Assembly: GCA_965224575.1 (NCBI GenBank)
Contig: CBDCZQ010000006.1
Location: forward strand, 1-64,000
Reading direction: 5' to 3'
Source: QPIN01 sp965224575
GTDB taxonomy: Bacteria > Pseudomonadota > Gammaproteobacteria > Methylococcales > Methylomonadaceae
Length of the DNA: 64,000 bases
The notes below the pieces were generated by a model. It saw nothing but the letters and a program-made list of their open reading frames with translations, had not been told where the DNA came from and did no database searches. Each line of letters opens with the position of its first letter. Position 1 is the stretch's first letter. Positions 54,030-62,237 of the stretch are shown here, piece by piece. Position numbers and translations under genes: made by a program.

Positions 54030-54401
54030 AAAGACATTTCGGAAAACTTCTAGTACAGCAACCAGAATAAGTTCGACAACAGATACTTTTTTCGTATGTC
54101 TTCAAGCCATACTATCAGGCATATAGCGAGCTACGAAAATATTGCCACAATGCAGAAACAGACAAAAAATGAGGGCATTTTTGAAGTTATTTTGTGCACG
54201 TTCCTGCAGGTAAGAACTTTGTGGATTCAATTTCCAGACATTATTCCAAGGACTGTCATGGAACCAGCATAGACATGCTTCTTGTCTTGTCATCTAATGA
54301 TCAACCGAACATTGCCATTCTCTAAATCTTGTTTATTTCTATCATAATTTCCCTATCTCTGTTATATCTATTCCTCAAATTCAAAGTAAGTATTTCATTG
54401 T
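54030..54401. other. Gene-free stretch before the SGNH gene
   Basis: A 63-codon minus-strand frame at 54102-54293 has no recognisable family and poor start context, so it is not called. No repeat or RNA was identified. A promoter for the downstream gene is likely here. Confidence 0.45.
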
Positions 54402-55178
54402 ATGAAAAAACACGTTAAAATTTCCCCCATTATGAATCCCCGAATTAGAATTAGTAAAAAATTCCTAATTGTTATTTTATCTTCCCTCTTGGTCTTTGCT
54501 TGTGAAGATAAAGCTTCAGAGCTTTCAAGAACTAATATTTCGTCAACATCTATACCACCATCAACTTCGATTAAAATATTACCACTTGGAGATTCAATTA
54601 CACAAGGAGGAAGGGGCTTTGCTAGTTATCGACGTAGCTTATGGTTTTTACTGCAAGATGCTGGGTATAAAGTAGATTTTATAGGCAGCCAAAATGACTT
54701 TAGTGGTGATGTGGCTGATGACTTAAAAAACTTTGACCTTGACCATGAGGGGCATTGGGGCTGGGAGGCTGGTGAGCTAAATAAAAAACTAAACGATTGG
54801 TTAGAAGACTATACACCCGATATTGTTTTATTACATGCGGGTACCAATGACTTTGGTCGAGAGCAAAGTATTAGTAGTACGATACAGGAGTTAGCAAGTA
54901 TTATTGATAAGCTACGAAAAGATAATTCTGCGGTTATTATATTAATTGCTAAAATTATTCCAATGAAAAATAAGGATACCTTTAGTATTAACCAAGATAT
55001 AGAAGCTTTAGTTAATACTAAAAATGCGCAAGAAGCTCCTGTAATTATTGTAGACCAGTATCTTGGTTATGAACCATTTTTAGATAATCATGATAACTTT
55101 CACCCGAATACATTAGGCGAGGATAAAATTGCTAATAAGTGGTTTAATACTTTAAAAAACTATTTGGAAAAACATTAA
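54402..55178 (+). CDS. SGNH/GDSL-type esterase lipoprotein
   Basis: 258 residues. After a long N-region a hydrophobic stretch ends at VFAC (Cys34), a lipoprotein signal. SGNH blocks: GDS (63-65, nucleophile S65) in 'ILPLGDSITQGG', 'HWGWEAGEL' (block II Gly), GTND (147-150), and D231-x2-H234 in 'NHDNFHPN'. It resembles carbohydrate esterases such as CE3 that remove acetyl groups from polysaccharide. With the beta-helix protein upstream, it suggests external glycan processing. An ATG at 54432 is an alternative start. Confidence 0.85.
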   Translation: MKKHVKISPIMNPRIRISKKFLIVILSSLLVFACEDKASELSRTNISSTSIPPSTSIKILPLGDSITQGGRGFASYRRSLWFLLQDAGYKVDFIGSQNDFSGDVADDLKNFDLDHEGHWGWEAGELNKKLNDWLEDYTPDIVLLHAGTNDFGREQSISSTIQELASIIDKLRKDNSAVIILIAKIIPMKNKDTFSINQDIEALVNTKNAQEAPVIIVDQYLGYEPFLDNHDNFHPNTLGEDKIANKWFNTLKNYLEKH

Positions 55179-55446
55179 AAATGTATTTTAGAGTATTAGT
55201 TTGGTTAATGTGTCAACACTTTTCATGACAACAAGATTACTCAAGTTCTTGCTGTTTTCTGCAACCTAAGGAGAAAATATATAGTCACTTGCAGAATGAA
55301 TTCTCTCTGGTTTTTTTAAAAAACTGATATTGATAAACTACTCTATAAGTAGACATGCTTATTATATTATAACTACACGCTTACCTCAGATGAAAAAACA
55401 AGGTTATGAACTACTCCTGAGGACTTGAAAGGAGGCAAAAAATAAA

Positions 55447-55531
55447 TGGTGCCGATGGCCGGACTTGAACCGGCACGACTTACGCCACTACCCCCTCAAG
55501 ATAGCGTGTCTACCAATTCCACCACATCGGC
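55447..55531 (-). tRNA. tRNA-Leu (anticodon GAG)
   Basis: Reverse strand: acceptor GCCGATG pairs with CATCGGC, followed by an encoded CCA. The D arm has 'TGGAATTGGTAGACA', the anticodon loop is TTGAGGG on a CTATC/GGTAG stem, and a long variable arm and GGTTCAAGTCC T-loop complete a class II tRNA. It lies 15 bp downstream of secG, the standard gammaproteobacterial order. Confidence 0.97.
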
Positions 55532-55546
55532 ATTTTAATCAAGAAA

Positions 55547-56161
55547 TCATTTGTTTTTTACTGCGTCACCAAGCTTTTCCGAACCAATAGTTTTGGTCTT
55601 ATCAATAACAGTTTCGGCTTTATTTTCTACTGAATCGACTACAGTATTAGCCCCCTCCTTAACTGCATCTCCAACATTAGAGATTCCTTCCTTTGTATTC
55701 TCAATCGCAGTTTCAGCTTTATTATCTACTGAATCAATTACACTATTAAAACCTTCTTTAGCTTTATCTACAGAATTAGATACTCCTTCAGGCACAATAG
55801 ATGTTGTAGGAACATCATTATCCTTCTTCATCGGAATTGCTTTTATAGGTGCGTTATCATTAACTGAGGGAAGATCAGTAAATACCTCTTCGGCATCAGG
55901 AGTATCCATCAAATCTGTCGGCCCATCTCCCTGATGTCCACTTAATACAGCTAAGCCTAAACTTGTTGAAAAAAACAAGGCTGCCAAAATTGCAGTTGAT
56001 CTAGACAAAAAAGACGAAGCACCTTGCGCTCCAAAAACAGAACCTGATGAAGCACTACCAAATGCAGCCCCTGCATCAGCTCCTTTACCATGTTGCAAAA
56101 GAACTAGACCTACAACTCCTAAGCCTAGCAATACATGAATAATTATGATTGCTTGATACAT
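55547..56161 (-). CDS. secG: Protein translocase subunit SecG with long C-terminal extension
   Basis: 204 residues. The first ~75 are canonical SecG: helix 1 'IIIIHVLLGLGVVGLVLLQH', then 'GKGADAGAAFGSASSGSVFG' and helix 2 'ILAALFFSTSLGLAVLSG'. Usual SecG is about 75-130 aa. The extra ~125 residues are charged and contain two tandem repeats of about 32 aa starting at 142 and 174 ('DSV.NKAET.I..TK'), of LEA or amphipathic-helix type. The gene is 13 bp after tpiA. The extension would lie outside the membrane; its role is unknown. Confidence 0.9.
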   Translation of the reverse strand: MYQAIIIIHVLLGLGVVGLVLLQHGKGADAGAAFGSASSGSVFGAQGASSFLSRSTAILAALFFSTSLGLAVLSGHQGDGPTDLMDTPDAEEVFTDLPSVNDNAPIKAIPMKKDNDVPTTSIVPEGVSNSVDKAKEGFNSVIDSVDNKAETAIENTKEGISNVGDAVKEGANTVVDSVENKAETVIDKTKTIGSEKLGDAVKNK

Positions 56162-56174
56162 ATCTATTACTAAA

Positions 56175-56921
56175 TTAAATCGCTTGATAAATCGCTAAAA
56201 AAGACGCAGCATCTAATGAAGCGCCACCAATTAATCCTCCATCTATATCGGGTTTAGCAAAAATTGCCTTAGCATTTTCAGGCTTTACGCTACCACCATA
56301 TAATATTTGGACTTTTTCTGCTACTGTTTGACTTTTAGCTGCTATTTGTTCACGAATATATTTATGAACTTCTTGAGCTTGGTCATCAGTTGCTGTTTTT
56401 CCTGTCCCAATTGCCCAGACGGGCTCATATGCTATTACTGAATCTGCAATCGCATCAATACCAGCCATATCAATAACTGCATTTAATTGTCTATCAATAA
56501 CAGCAAATGTTTTATTACTTTCACGCTCTTCTAATGTCTCTCCAACACAAAGCACGGGAATAATATTTTGTTTTTGTGCCTGACAAAAACGTATAGCAAC
56601 TGATTCATCCGTGTCACCATAGTAAGAACGTCTTTCTGAGTGCCCAACTAAAGCATAAGTACAGCCACATTCTTTAAGCATTGCACCTGAAATTTCACCT
56701 GTATAGGCTCCTGATTCTTGGTCTGCTATGTTTTGACCACCTAATACCAAAGGAGTATTTTTTATTGCATCATGCACATCAGATAAATAAACATAAGGAA
56801 CGCAAACTGCGATTCCTTGGTCTCCGTCGTTTAAGCCAGCAGCAATTGCATTTGCTAATGCTAAACCATCTGAACGTGAACCGTTCATTTTCCAATTACC
56901 CATTACAAGAGATTGACGCAT
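56175..56921 (-). CDS. tpiA: Triosephosphate isomerase
   Basis: 248 residues; converts dihydroxyacetone phosphate to glyceraldehyde-3-phosphate. N-terminal 'MGNWKMNGS' (Asn, Lys), catalytic His in 'ALVGHSERRSYYGDTDESVA', catalytic Glu in 'VIAYEPVWAIGTGKTAT', and the phosphate loop 'ILYGGSVKPENAKAI' with 'GGLIGGASLDAASF'. TTGGAGTTATGTA before the ATG. Upstream of secG in the common tpiA–secG order. Confidence 0.97.
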   Translation of the reverse strand: MRQSLVMGNWKMNGSRSDGLALANAIAAGLNDGDQGIAVCVPYVYLSDVHDAIKNTPLVLGGQNIADQESGAYTGEISGAMLKECGCTYALVGHSERRSYYGDTDESVAIRFCQAQKQNIIPVLCVGETLEERESNKTFAVIDRQLNAVIDMAGIDAIADSVIAYEPVWAIGTGKTATDDQAQEVHKYIREQIAAKSQTVAEKVQILYGGSVKPENAKAIFAKPDIDGGLIGGASLDAASFLAIYQAI

Positions 56922-56982
56922 TACATAACTCCAAGAAAAACTAAACAGCCTATCATATAAGGTAAGAGCAACAAGTTCAAGC

Positions 56983-58317
56983 TTAGATTGCTTTCTTCAC
57001 TACTTCAGCTAACTCATTGGCATATTTATTCACGTCACTTTCGTTTTCGCCTTCTACCATAACACGAATCAATGGCTCTGTACCCGATGATCTTAACAGC
57101 ACCCGGCCTTTTTCACCCATTTTTTTCTCTACCGCTTTAACAGCTTTTGTGACTTCGTCCACTTCATCAATATTCACTTTTTTATTAATTCTTACGTTAA
57201 GCAAAACTTGTGGGTATTTTTGCATCCCTGACTTAAGCTCAAATAAGCTTTTTCCAGTCTGCTGAATTTCAGCCAAAACTTGCAAAGCTGCTACTGTTGC
57301 ATCTCCAGTTGTAGTTTTATCCAAACAAATTATATGACCTGAACTTTCACCACCTATAATTGCTTTATTTTTTTTAAGCATTTCCATAACATAACGATCA
57401 CCTACATTTGCTCTAAGTAGATTAATACCCAATTTTTTAAGCGCATGTTCCATCCCAAGATTAGACATTAATGTCCCAACCACATCACCTTTTAATTTTC
57501 CAATTTTTTGATTGGATTTTGCAATAATATAAATTAATTCGTCACCATCAACAATTTCACCCTTGTGATCAACCATAATAAGCCGATCTCCATCTCCATC
57601 AATTGCTATACCTAAATCAGCACGAAATTCAATAACTTTTTCAGCTAAAAACTTAGGTTTTGTTGCACCACATTTATCATTAATATTAAGTCCATTTGGC
57701 TCCACTCCAACGGAAATAACATCAGCGCCTATTTCATCAAAGACACAGGGAGCCACATGGTAGGTCGCACCATGCGCGCAATCAACAACAATCCTTAAAC
57801 CACTAAAATCTATAGTATTAGGAACTGTAGACTTGCAAAATTCAATATATCTACCACCCGCATCCTTGAGACGACTAGCTTTTCCTAGCTTTGCGGATTC
57901 TACTGTAGACATAGGTGAATCAATATAATGCTCTATTTTATGCTCTAGTTCATCGGGTAACTTTGTACCTTCTGTTGAAAAAAACTTTATACCATTATCG
58001 TAATATGGGTTATGAGAAGCACTGATGACAATTCCCGCCTTTGCTCTCAATGTTCTGGTTAAGTACGCTATTGCTGGAGTTGGCATTGGTCCCAATAATT
58101 TAGTATCAACACCAGCAGCTGACAAGCCAGCTTCGAGAGCTGATTCAAACATATAACCAGAAATCCGTGTATCCTTTCCTACTATTACAAATCCGTTTCC
58201 TTCTTCGGCAAAGACCCTGCCTGTTGCCCAGCCTAATTTCAGCATAAAATCAGGTGTTATTGGATATTTACCTACTTCACCTCGAATACCGTCTGTACCA
58301 AAATATTTTTTTTTCAT
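56983..58317 (-). CDS. glmM: Phosphoglucosamine mutase
   Basis: 444 residues from the ATG at 58317 (MKKKYFGTDGIRGEVG); a TTG 12 bases earlier is unlikely. Converts glucosamine-6-phosphate to the 1-phosphate for peptidoglycan and LPS. Phosphoserine loop 'GIVISASHNPYYDNGIKFF', metal loop 'AIDGDGDRLIMVD', sugar loop 'GGESSGHI' and phosphate loop 'RSSGTEPLIRVMVEG' are all intact. It lies after ftsH; the folP gene often found between them is absent and a terminator fills the gap. Confidence 0.96.
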   Translation of the reverse strand: MKKKYFGTDGIRGEVGKYPITPDFMLKLGWATGRVFAEEGNGFVIVGKDTRISGYMFESALEAGLSAAGVDTKLLGPMPTPAIAYLTRTLRAKAGIVISASHNPYYDNGIKFFSTEGTKLPDELEHKIEHYIDSPMSTVESAKLGKASRLKDAGGRYIEFCKSTVPNTIDFSGLRIVVDCAHGATYHVAPCVFDEIGADVISVGVEPNGLNINDKCGATKPKFLAEKVIEFRADLGIAIDGDGDRLIMVDHKGEIVDGDELIYIIAKSNQKIGKLKGDVVGTLMSNLGMEHALKKLGINLLRANVGDRYVMEMLKKNKAIIGGESSGHIICLDKTTTGDATVAALQVLAEIQQTGKSLFELKSGMQKYPQVLLNVRINKKVNIDEVDEVTKAVKAVEKKMGEKGRVLLRSSGTEPLIRVMVEGENESDVNKYANELAEVVKKAI

Positions 58318-58361
58318 TTTTTTACCCAATGCATGTGCATGAAAATTAACTTATTTTTTTC

Positions 58362-58396
58362 TAAAAAAAAAGGAGAGGCATTACACCTCTCCTTTT
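58362..58396 (-). terminator. Intrinsic terminator after ftsH
   Basis: On the minus strand AAAAGGAGAGG pairs with CCTCTCCTTTT around TGTAATG, followed by a run of about nine T. It lies between the ftsH stop (58415) and the glmM start, so glmM probably needs its own promoter or readthrough. Confidence 0.85.
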
Positions 58397-58414
58397 AAAT
58401 TTTAGCTTATGTTT

Positions 58415-60355
58415 TTAATTTTGCTCGGCAGTCCCACCGATTGATGGCCCATCTTTTTTATTACTCACTTTACCATCTTTATCATCAGCTTTAAGACCAT
58501 CATTAGATGGAGGAGGCGCATCATCCCATCCCTGTGGCTCTCTAACAGGTTTTCTGTCCATTAAATCTTCAATCTGATATTTATCGATCGTCTCATATTT
58601 CATCAATGCATCAGACATTGTATGCAAAATATCCTCATTATCCTTAAGAAGTTGTTCTGCTCGCTTATAATTTTGATCAATAATTTTTCTTATTTCTTCA
58701 TTAATCGTCACAGCTGTTCCTTCAGCAATTGATTTATTTTGTGTCACCGAATGTCCAAGAAATACTTCGCCGTCTTCTTCTCCATAAGCCAATGGCCCTA
58801 ATCGACGAGACAACCCCCATTTAGTGACCATATTTCTGGCAAGTTCAGTTGCTCTTTCAATATCATTTGATGCTCCTGTAGAAACCTGTTCCCATCCAAA
58901 GATTTGCTCCTCAGCAATTCGTCCACCATACAAGCTAGAAATCATACTATCTAATTTCTGCTTACTGGCACTGTACTGATCTTTTTCAGGTAAAAACATC
59001 GTCACACCCAAAGCACGTCCTCGCGGCATAATACTCACCTTATAAACAGGGTCATGTTCCGGCACTAACTTACCCACAATAGCATGGCCTGCTTCGTGAT
59101 AAGCCGTCATTTTTTTCTCTTTTTCATCCATGACCATGGAGTGTTTTTCAACCCCCATAATTAACTTGTCTTTTGCTTTTTCCAAGTCAGCCATGCTCAC
59201 TAAACGCTTATTTTCACGTGCAGCAAACAAAGCTGCTTCGTTAATTAAGTTAGCTAAATCAGCACCTGAAAATCCCGGTGTTCCCTGCGCTATATATTTA
59301 ACGATGACATCATCAGCAGCAGGAACTTTCTTCATATGTACATTAAGTATTTGTTCTCTACCTCTGATATCTGGTAAACCAACATTTACTTGTCTATCAA
59401 AACGACCTGGACGCAATAATGCAGTATCTAATACATCAGCACGGTTTGTTGCGGCTATAACAATAATACCTTCATGACCTTCAAAACCATCCATCTCAAC
59501 CAAGAGTTGATTTAATGTTTGCTCTCTTTCATCATTACCACCACCTAATCCAGCACCACGAGAACGACCTACTGCATCAATCTCATCTATAAATATAATA
59601 CAAGGCGCATGTTTTTTTGCTTGTTCAAACATATCACGAACACGAGAGGCTCCGACACCAACAAACATTTCTACAAAATCTGATCCAGAAATTGTAAAGA
59701 AAGGAACTTTAGCTTCACCTGCAATAGCGCGAGCTAATAAAGTTTTACCTGTTCCTGGAGGGCCAACCATTAAAGCTCCCCGTGGAACTTTTCCGCCTAA
59801 CTTTTGGTATTTTGCAGGGTCTTTTAGAAAATCGACCATTTCTTCGACTTCTTCTTTTGCCTCATCACAACCGGCAACATCAGCAAAAGTCACTTTATTT
59901 TGGTCTTGTTCAAGCATCCGAGCTTTACTTTTACCAAAGCCCATTGCACCACCGCGTCCACCACCAGCACCACCTTGCATTTGGCGCATAAAAAACACCC
60001 AAACAGCAATTAATAATAGAATCGGGCCAAATGACATTAGCAGAGTCATCAACATTGATGGCTCTTCTGGCGGCTGAGCTTTAACCTCAACACCATTGGC
60101 TAATAAATCATCAACTAAATGTAAGTCATTAGGTGCATAAGTTCTAAACTTTTCACCCGTTTGCATTTTTCCTTTTATGTGATGCTCATCAATAACAACC
60201 TGCTGAACTTGCCCCGCTTTTACAGAATCAAGAAACTGAGAATAAGACAGTGAGTTATCGACACGACTAGATCTCGCACCAAAATTATTAAAGACTGACA
60301 TCAATACAACAGCGATGACAACCCACAAGATTATATTTTTAACCATATCGTTCAA
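58415..60355 (-). CDS. ftsH: ATP-dependent zinc metalloprotease FtsH
   Basis: About 646 residues. Two N-terminal helices bracket a periplasmic domain ('NIILWVVIAVVLMSVF', then 'LMTLLMSFGPILLLIAVWVF'). AAA module: Walker A GPPGTGKT, Walker B 'IIFIDEIDAVG', arginine-finger region 'RPGRFDRQV'. Zinc site HEAGH. It degrades misfolded membrane proteins and LpxC-type targets. A TTG at 60355 (MNDMVKN) has GGAG eight bases upstream and is preferred; ATG at 60346 is the alternative. The C-terminal tail is acidic and Lys-rich. Confidence 0.95.
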   Translation of the reverse strand: MNDMVKNIILWVVIAVVLMSVFNNFGARSSRVDNSLSYSQFLDSVKAGQVQQVVIDEHHIKGKMQTGEKFRTYAPNDLHLVDDLLANGVEVKAQPPEEPSMLMTLLMSFGPILLLIAVWVFFMRQMQGGAGGGRGGAMGFGKSKARMLEQDQNKVTFADVAGCDEAKEEVEEMVDFLKDPAKYQKLGGKVPRGALMVGPPGTGKTLLARAIAGEAKVPFFTISGSDFVEMFVGVGASRVRDMFEQAKKHAPCIIFIDEIDAVGRSRGAGLGGGNDEREQTLNQLLVEMDGFEGHEGIIVIAATNRADVLDTALLRPGRFDRQVNVGLPDIRGREQILNVHMKKVPAADDVIVKYIAQGTPGFSGADLANLINEAALFAARENKRLVSMADLEKAKDKLIMGVEKHSMVMDEKEKKMTAYHEAGHAIVGKLVPEHDPVYKVSIMPRGRALGVTMFLPEKDQYSASKQKLDSMISSLYGGRIAEEQIFGWEQVSTGASNDIERATELARNMVTKWGLSRRLGPLAYGEEDGEVFLGHSVTQNKSIAEGTAVTINEEIRKIIDQNYKRAEQLLKDNEDILHTMSDALMKYETIDKYQIEDLMDRKPVREPQGWDDAPPPSNDGLKADDKDGKVSNKKDGPSIGGTAEQN

Positions 60356-60678
60356 GCTATACGCTCCAAGACCCAAAAGAGCCTAATTTAAAAAAAACTA
60401 TGAAAATTATACCAAAAATCAAGCAAAATTTTTATTTCCAAATACTTAATTGCTTTGTTACTTTAGTGATCACATGATTTAAAATCCTAATCATCAATCG
60501 TTGGTAGTGCTTAACAACTCTTTATTTTCTTATGCTTTAAATCAACACAATCACTCAAATTCAAATCTATTTCGCATAATTACAGTGATAAGTACCCAAG
60601 TAAAATTAATTTAACAACTTTGTTTGGGCACTTAAACTTCGCTTTGCCACTATTATAGTAGTATATAGCCAAATCTTG
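60356..60678. other. Gene-free stretch between ftsH and rlmE
   Basis: About 320 bp, AT-rich. Contains AAGTACCCAAG...TTTGGGCACTT (about 60590-60632), an imperfect hairpin whose left half resembles sequences at 4799 and 27488. ftsH and rlmE are usually adjacent; here they are separated by this repeat-like DNA. Confidence 0.5.
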
Positions 60679-61296
60679 TTATTTAAACCCTTTAGCTAAA
60701 ATATATACTTCTTTACTTCTTGCTCTTGAGGCATTCGGCTTTCTAATCACTACTTTAGTAAAACAGCCAGCAACCTCCTTTTTATATTCTTCAAACCCTA
60801 CCCCTTGGAACATTTTAATCAAAAAAGTTCCTCCTTTTGATAAGACAGTCTGCGCAGTATCTAATGCTAATTCGGCTAAATAAATTGATCTAGGTTGATC
60901 CATCCCTTTGTTTCCACTTATATTAGGTGCCATATCTGACATCACCAAATCAATAGGCGCACCATTTAGCACTTGATAAAGTTCATCAAGTACTTCATTT
61001 TTTCTAAAGTCGCCTTGAATAAAATCTACACCATCAATAGGATCAATTTCCAATAAATCCAGAGCTATCACTTTATTTTTTTTTCCTACAATTTTTCGGG
61101 CATATTCAGACCATCCACCTGGTGCAGCACCTAAATCAATCACATTCATTCCCGGCTTAATGATCTTATCCTTTTGCTGAATTTCAATTAATTTAAAAGT
61201 AGACCGAGAGCGATACCCCATTGCTTTGGCTTTTTTTACATATTCATCATCAACATGCTCTTGCATCCATTGATTACTGCTTTTGCTACGCGCCAT
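60679..61296 (-). CDS. rlmE: 23S rRNA 2'-O-ribose U2552 methyltransferase RlmE
   Basis: 205 residues; SAM-dependent modification of the ribosomal A loop. 'FKLIEIQQKDKIIKPGMNVI' and 'DLGAAPGGWSEYA' form the SAM site, with the K-D-K-E catalytic set around 'MSDMAPNISGN' and 'FLIKMFQGVGFEEY'. It is divergent from yhbY, the standard arrangement. Start ATG at 61296 begins 'MARSKSSNQWMQEHVDDEYV'. Confidence 0.95.
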   Translation of the reverse strand: MARSKSSNQWMQEHVDDEYVKKAKAMGYRSRSTFKLIEIQQKDKIIKPGMNVIDLGAAPGGWSEYARKIVGKKNKVIALDLLEIDPIDGVDFIQGDFRKNEVLDELYQVLNGAPIDLVMSDMAPNISGNKGMDQPRSIYLAELALDTAQTVLSKGGTFLIKMFQGVGFEEYKKEVAGCFTKVVIRKPNASRARSKEVYILAKGFK

Positions 61297-61343
61297 AGTA
61301 TTTGTAGTGTAGAATTAAACGTTTTTATTAAAGGGTAAATAGA

Positions 61344-61610
61344 GTGACACCAGCTAAAATCAAACAACTAAAGTCTCAAGCTCATTTGTTAAAACCAGTT
61401 ATTATGGTGGGTCAATCAGGTCTAACAAAATCAGTATTAGACGAAATCGAAGTAACCTTAAATACTCATGAGCTGATAAAAATTAAAATTCGCGCTGAAA
61501 AAGAAGATCGAATTCAAATTTCAGCTCAAATCATTGAAGCTACCCGAGCTGAGCTAATCCAATCAATTGGACAGATTATCGTTGTTTATAGACAAAACCC
61601 AGAAAAATAA
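61344..61610 (+). CDS. yhbY: YhbY-family CRM-domain RNA-binding protein
   Basis: 88 residues; binds pre-50S ribosome particles. 'LKSQAHLLKPVIMVGQSGLT' and the GxxG-type loop match the CRM domain, and 'GQIIVVYRQNPEK' is the usual C-terminus. GTG start, with AAGGGTAAATA upstream. Divergent from rlmE and convergent with greA across a terminator. Confidence 0.93.
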   Translation: MTPAKIKQLKSQAHLLKPVIMVGQSGLTKSVLDEIEVTLNTHELIKIKIRAEKEDRIQISAQIIEATRAELIQSIGQIIVVYRQNPEK

Positions 61611-61648
61611 AAAGCAGGTGGAAATTTTATAATTTCACCTGCTTTAAT
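61611..61648. terminator. Bidirectional terminator between yhbY and greA
   Basis: AAAGCAGGTGGAAATT pairs with AATTTCACCTGCTTT (small mismatch) around TTATA. It is followed by T/A-rich flanks on both sides and serves the convergent yhbY and greA genes. Confidence 0.85.
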
Positions 61649-61658
61649 TATAGGGCGC

Positions 61659-62138
61659 CTATATGTATTCAATTGAAAGAATTTCATATTCTTTATTACC
61701 ACCCGGTGTTTTAACAGTGACTACATCTTCAACTTCCTTGCCTATTAATGCTCTAGCGATAGGAGAATTAATTGATATTCTCCTTTCTTTAATATCTGCT
61801 TCATCCACGCCAACAATCTGGTAAGTTACAACATCTTCTGAATCAATATCTTCAATTTCTACTGTCGAACCAAAAATCACCTTCCCTCCAGCATCTATTG
61901 AAGTAATGTCAATTATTTGAGCATTCGATAATTTGCCTTCGATATCAGCAATACGTCCTTCAGTAAAGCTTTGCTGCTCTTTTGCTGCATGATATTCAGC
62001 ATTTTCTTTTAAATCACCATGAGCTCTGGCTTCTGAAATTGCCGTAACAATTCTAGGTCTAACTACATTTTTTAATTCTTTTAATTCTTCACGCAATTTA
62101 TCTGCGCCCACTACAGTAAGAGGTACTTTATCTACCAT
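61659..62138 (-). CDS. greA: Transcription elongation factor GreA
   Basis: 159 residues from the ATG at 62138, which has GGAG seven bases upstream; an in-frame TTG at 62150 overlaps that box and is rejected. Coiled-coil tip 'ARAHGDLKENAEYHAAKEQQ' holds the two acidic residues that activate RNA cleavage in backtracked polymerase. C-terminal domain 'FGSTVEIEDIDSEDVVTYQI' to 'ARALIGKEVEDVVTVKTPGG'. Follows carB, a common order in gammaproteobacteria. Confidence 0.95.
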   Translation of the reverse strand: MVDKVPLTVVGADKLREELKELKNVVRPRIVTAISEARAHGDLKENAEYHAAKEQQSFTEGRIADIEGKLSNAQIIDITSIDAGGKVIFGSTVEIEDIDSEDVVTYQIVGVDEADIKERRISINSPIARALIGKEVEDVVTVKTPGGNKEYEILSIEYI

Positions 62139-62186
62139 TTGAATCTCCAAACATCTCTGTCCATTTTATGAACAAATAAACAATAA

Positions 62187-62210
62187 AGGCTGACAAAAGC
62201 CAGCCTTTTC
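62187..62210 (-). terminator. Intrinsic terminator after carB
   Basis: On the minus strand AAGGCTGGCTTTTGTCAGCCTT forms an 8-bp stem followed by TATTGTTT. It lies between the carB stop (62238) and greA, so greA may be expressed partly from its own promoter. Confidence 0.75.
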
Positions 62211-62237
62211 AAATTTTTAGTAATAAATCAAGCTATA

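Noticed and set aside
54102..54293. A 63-codon minus-strand reading frame between the beta-helix and SGNH genes.
   Set aside because: Poor start context, no family similarity seen and unusual composition; likely chance.
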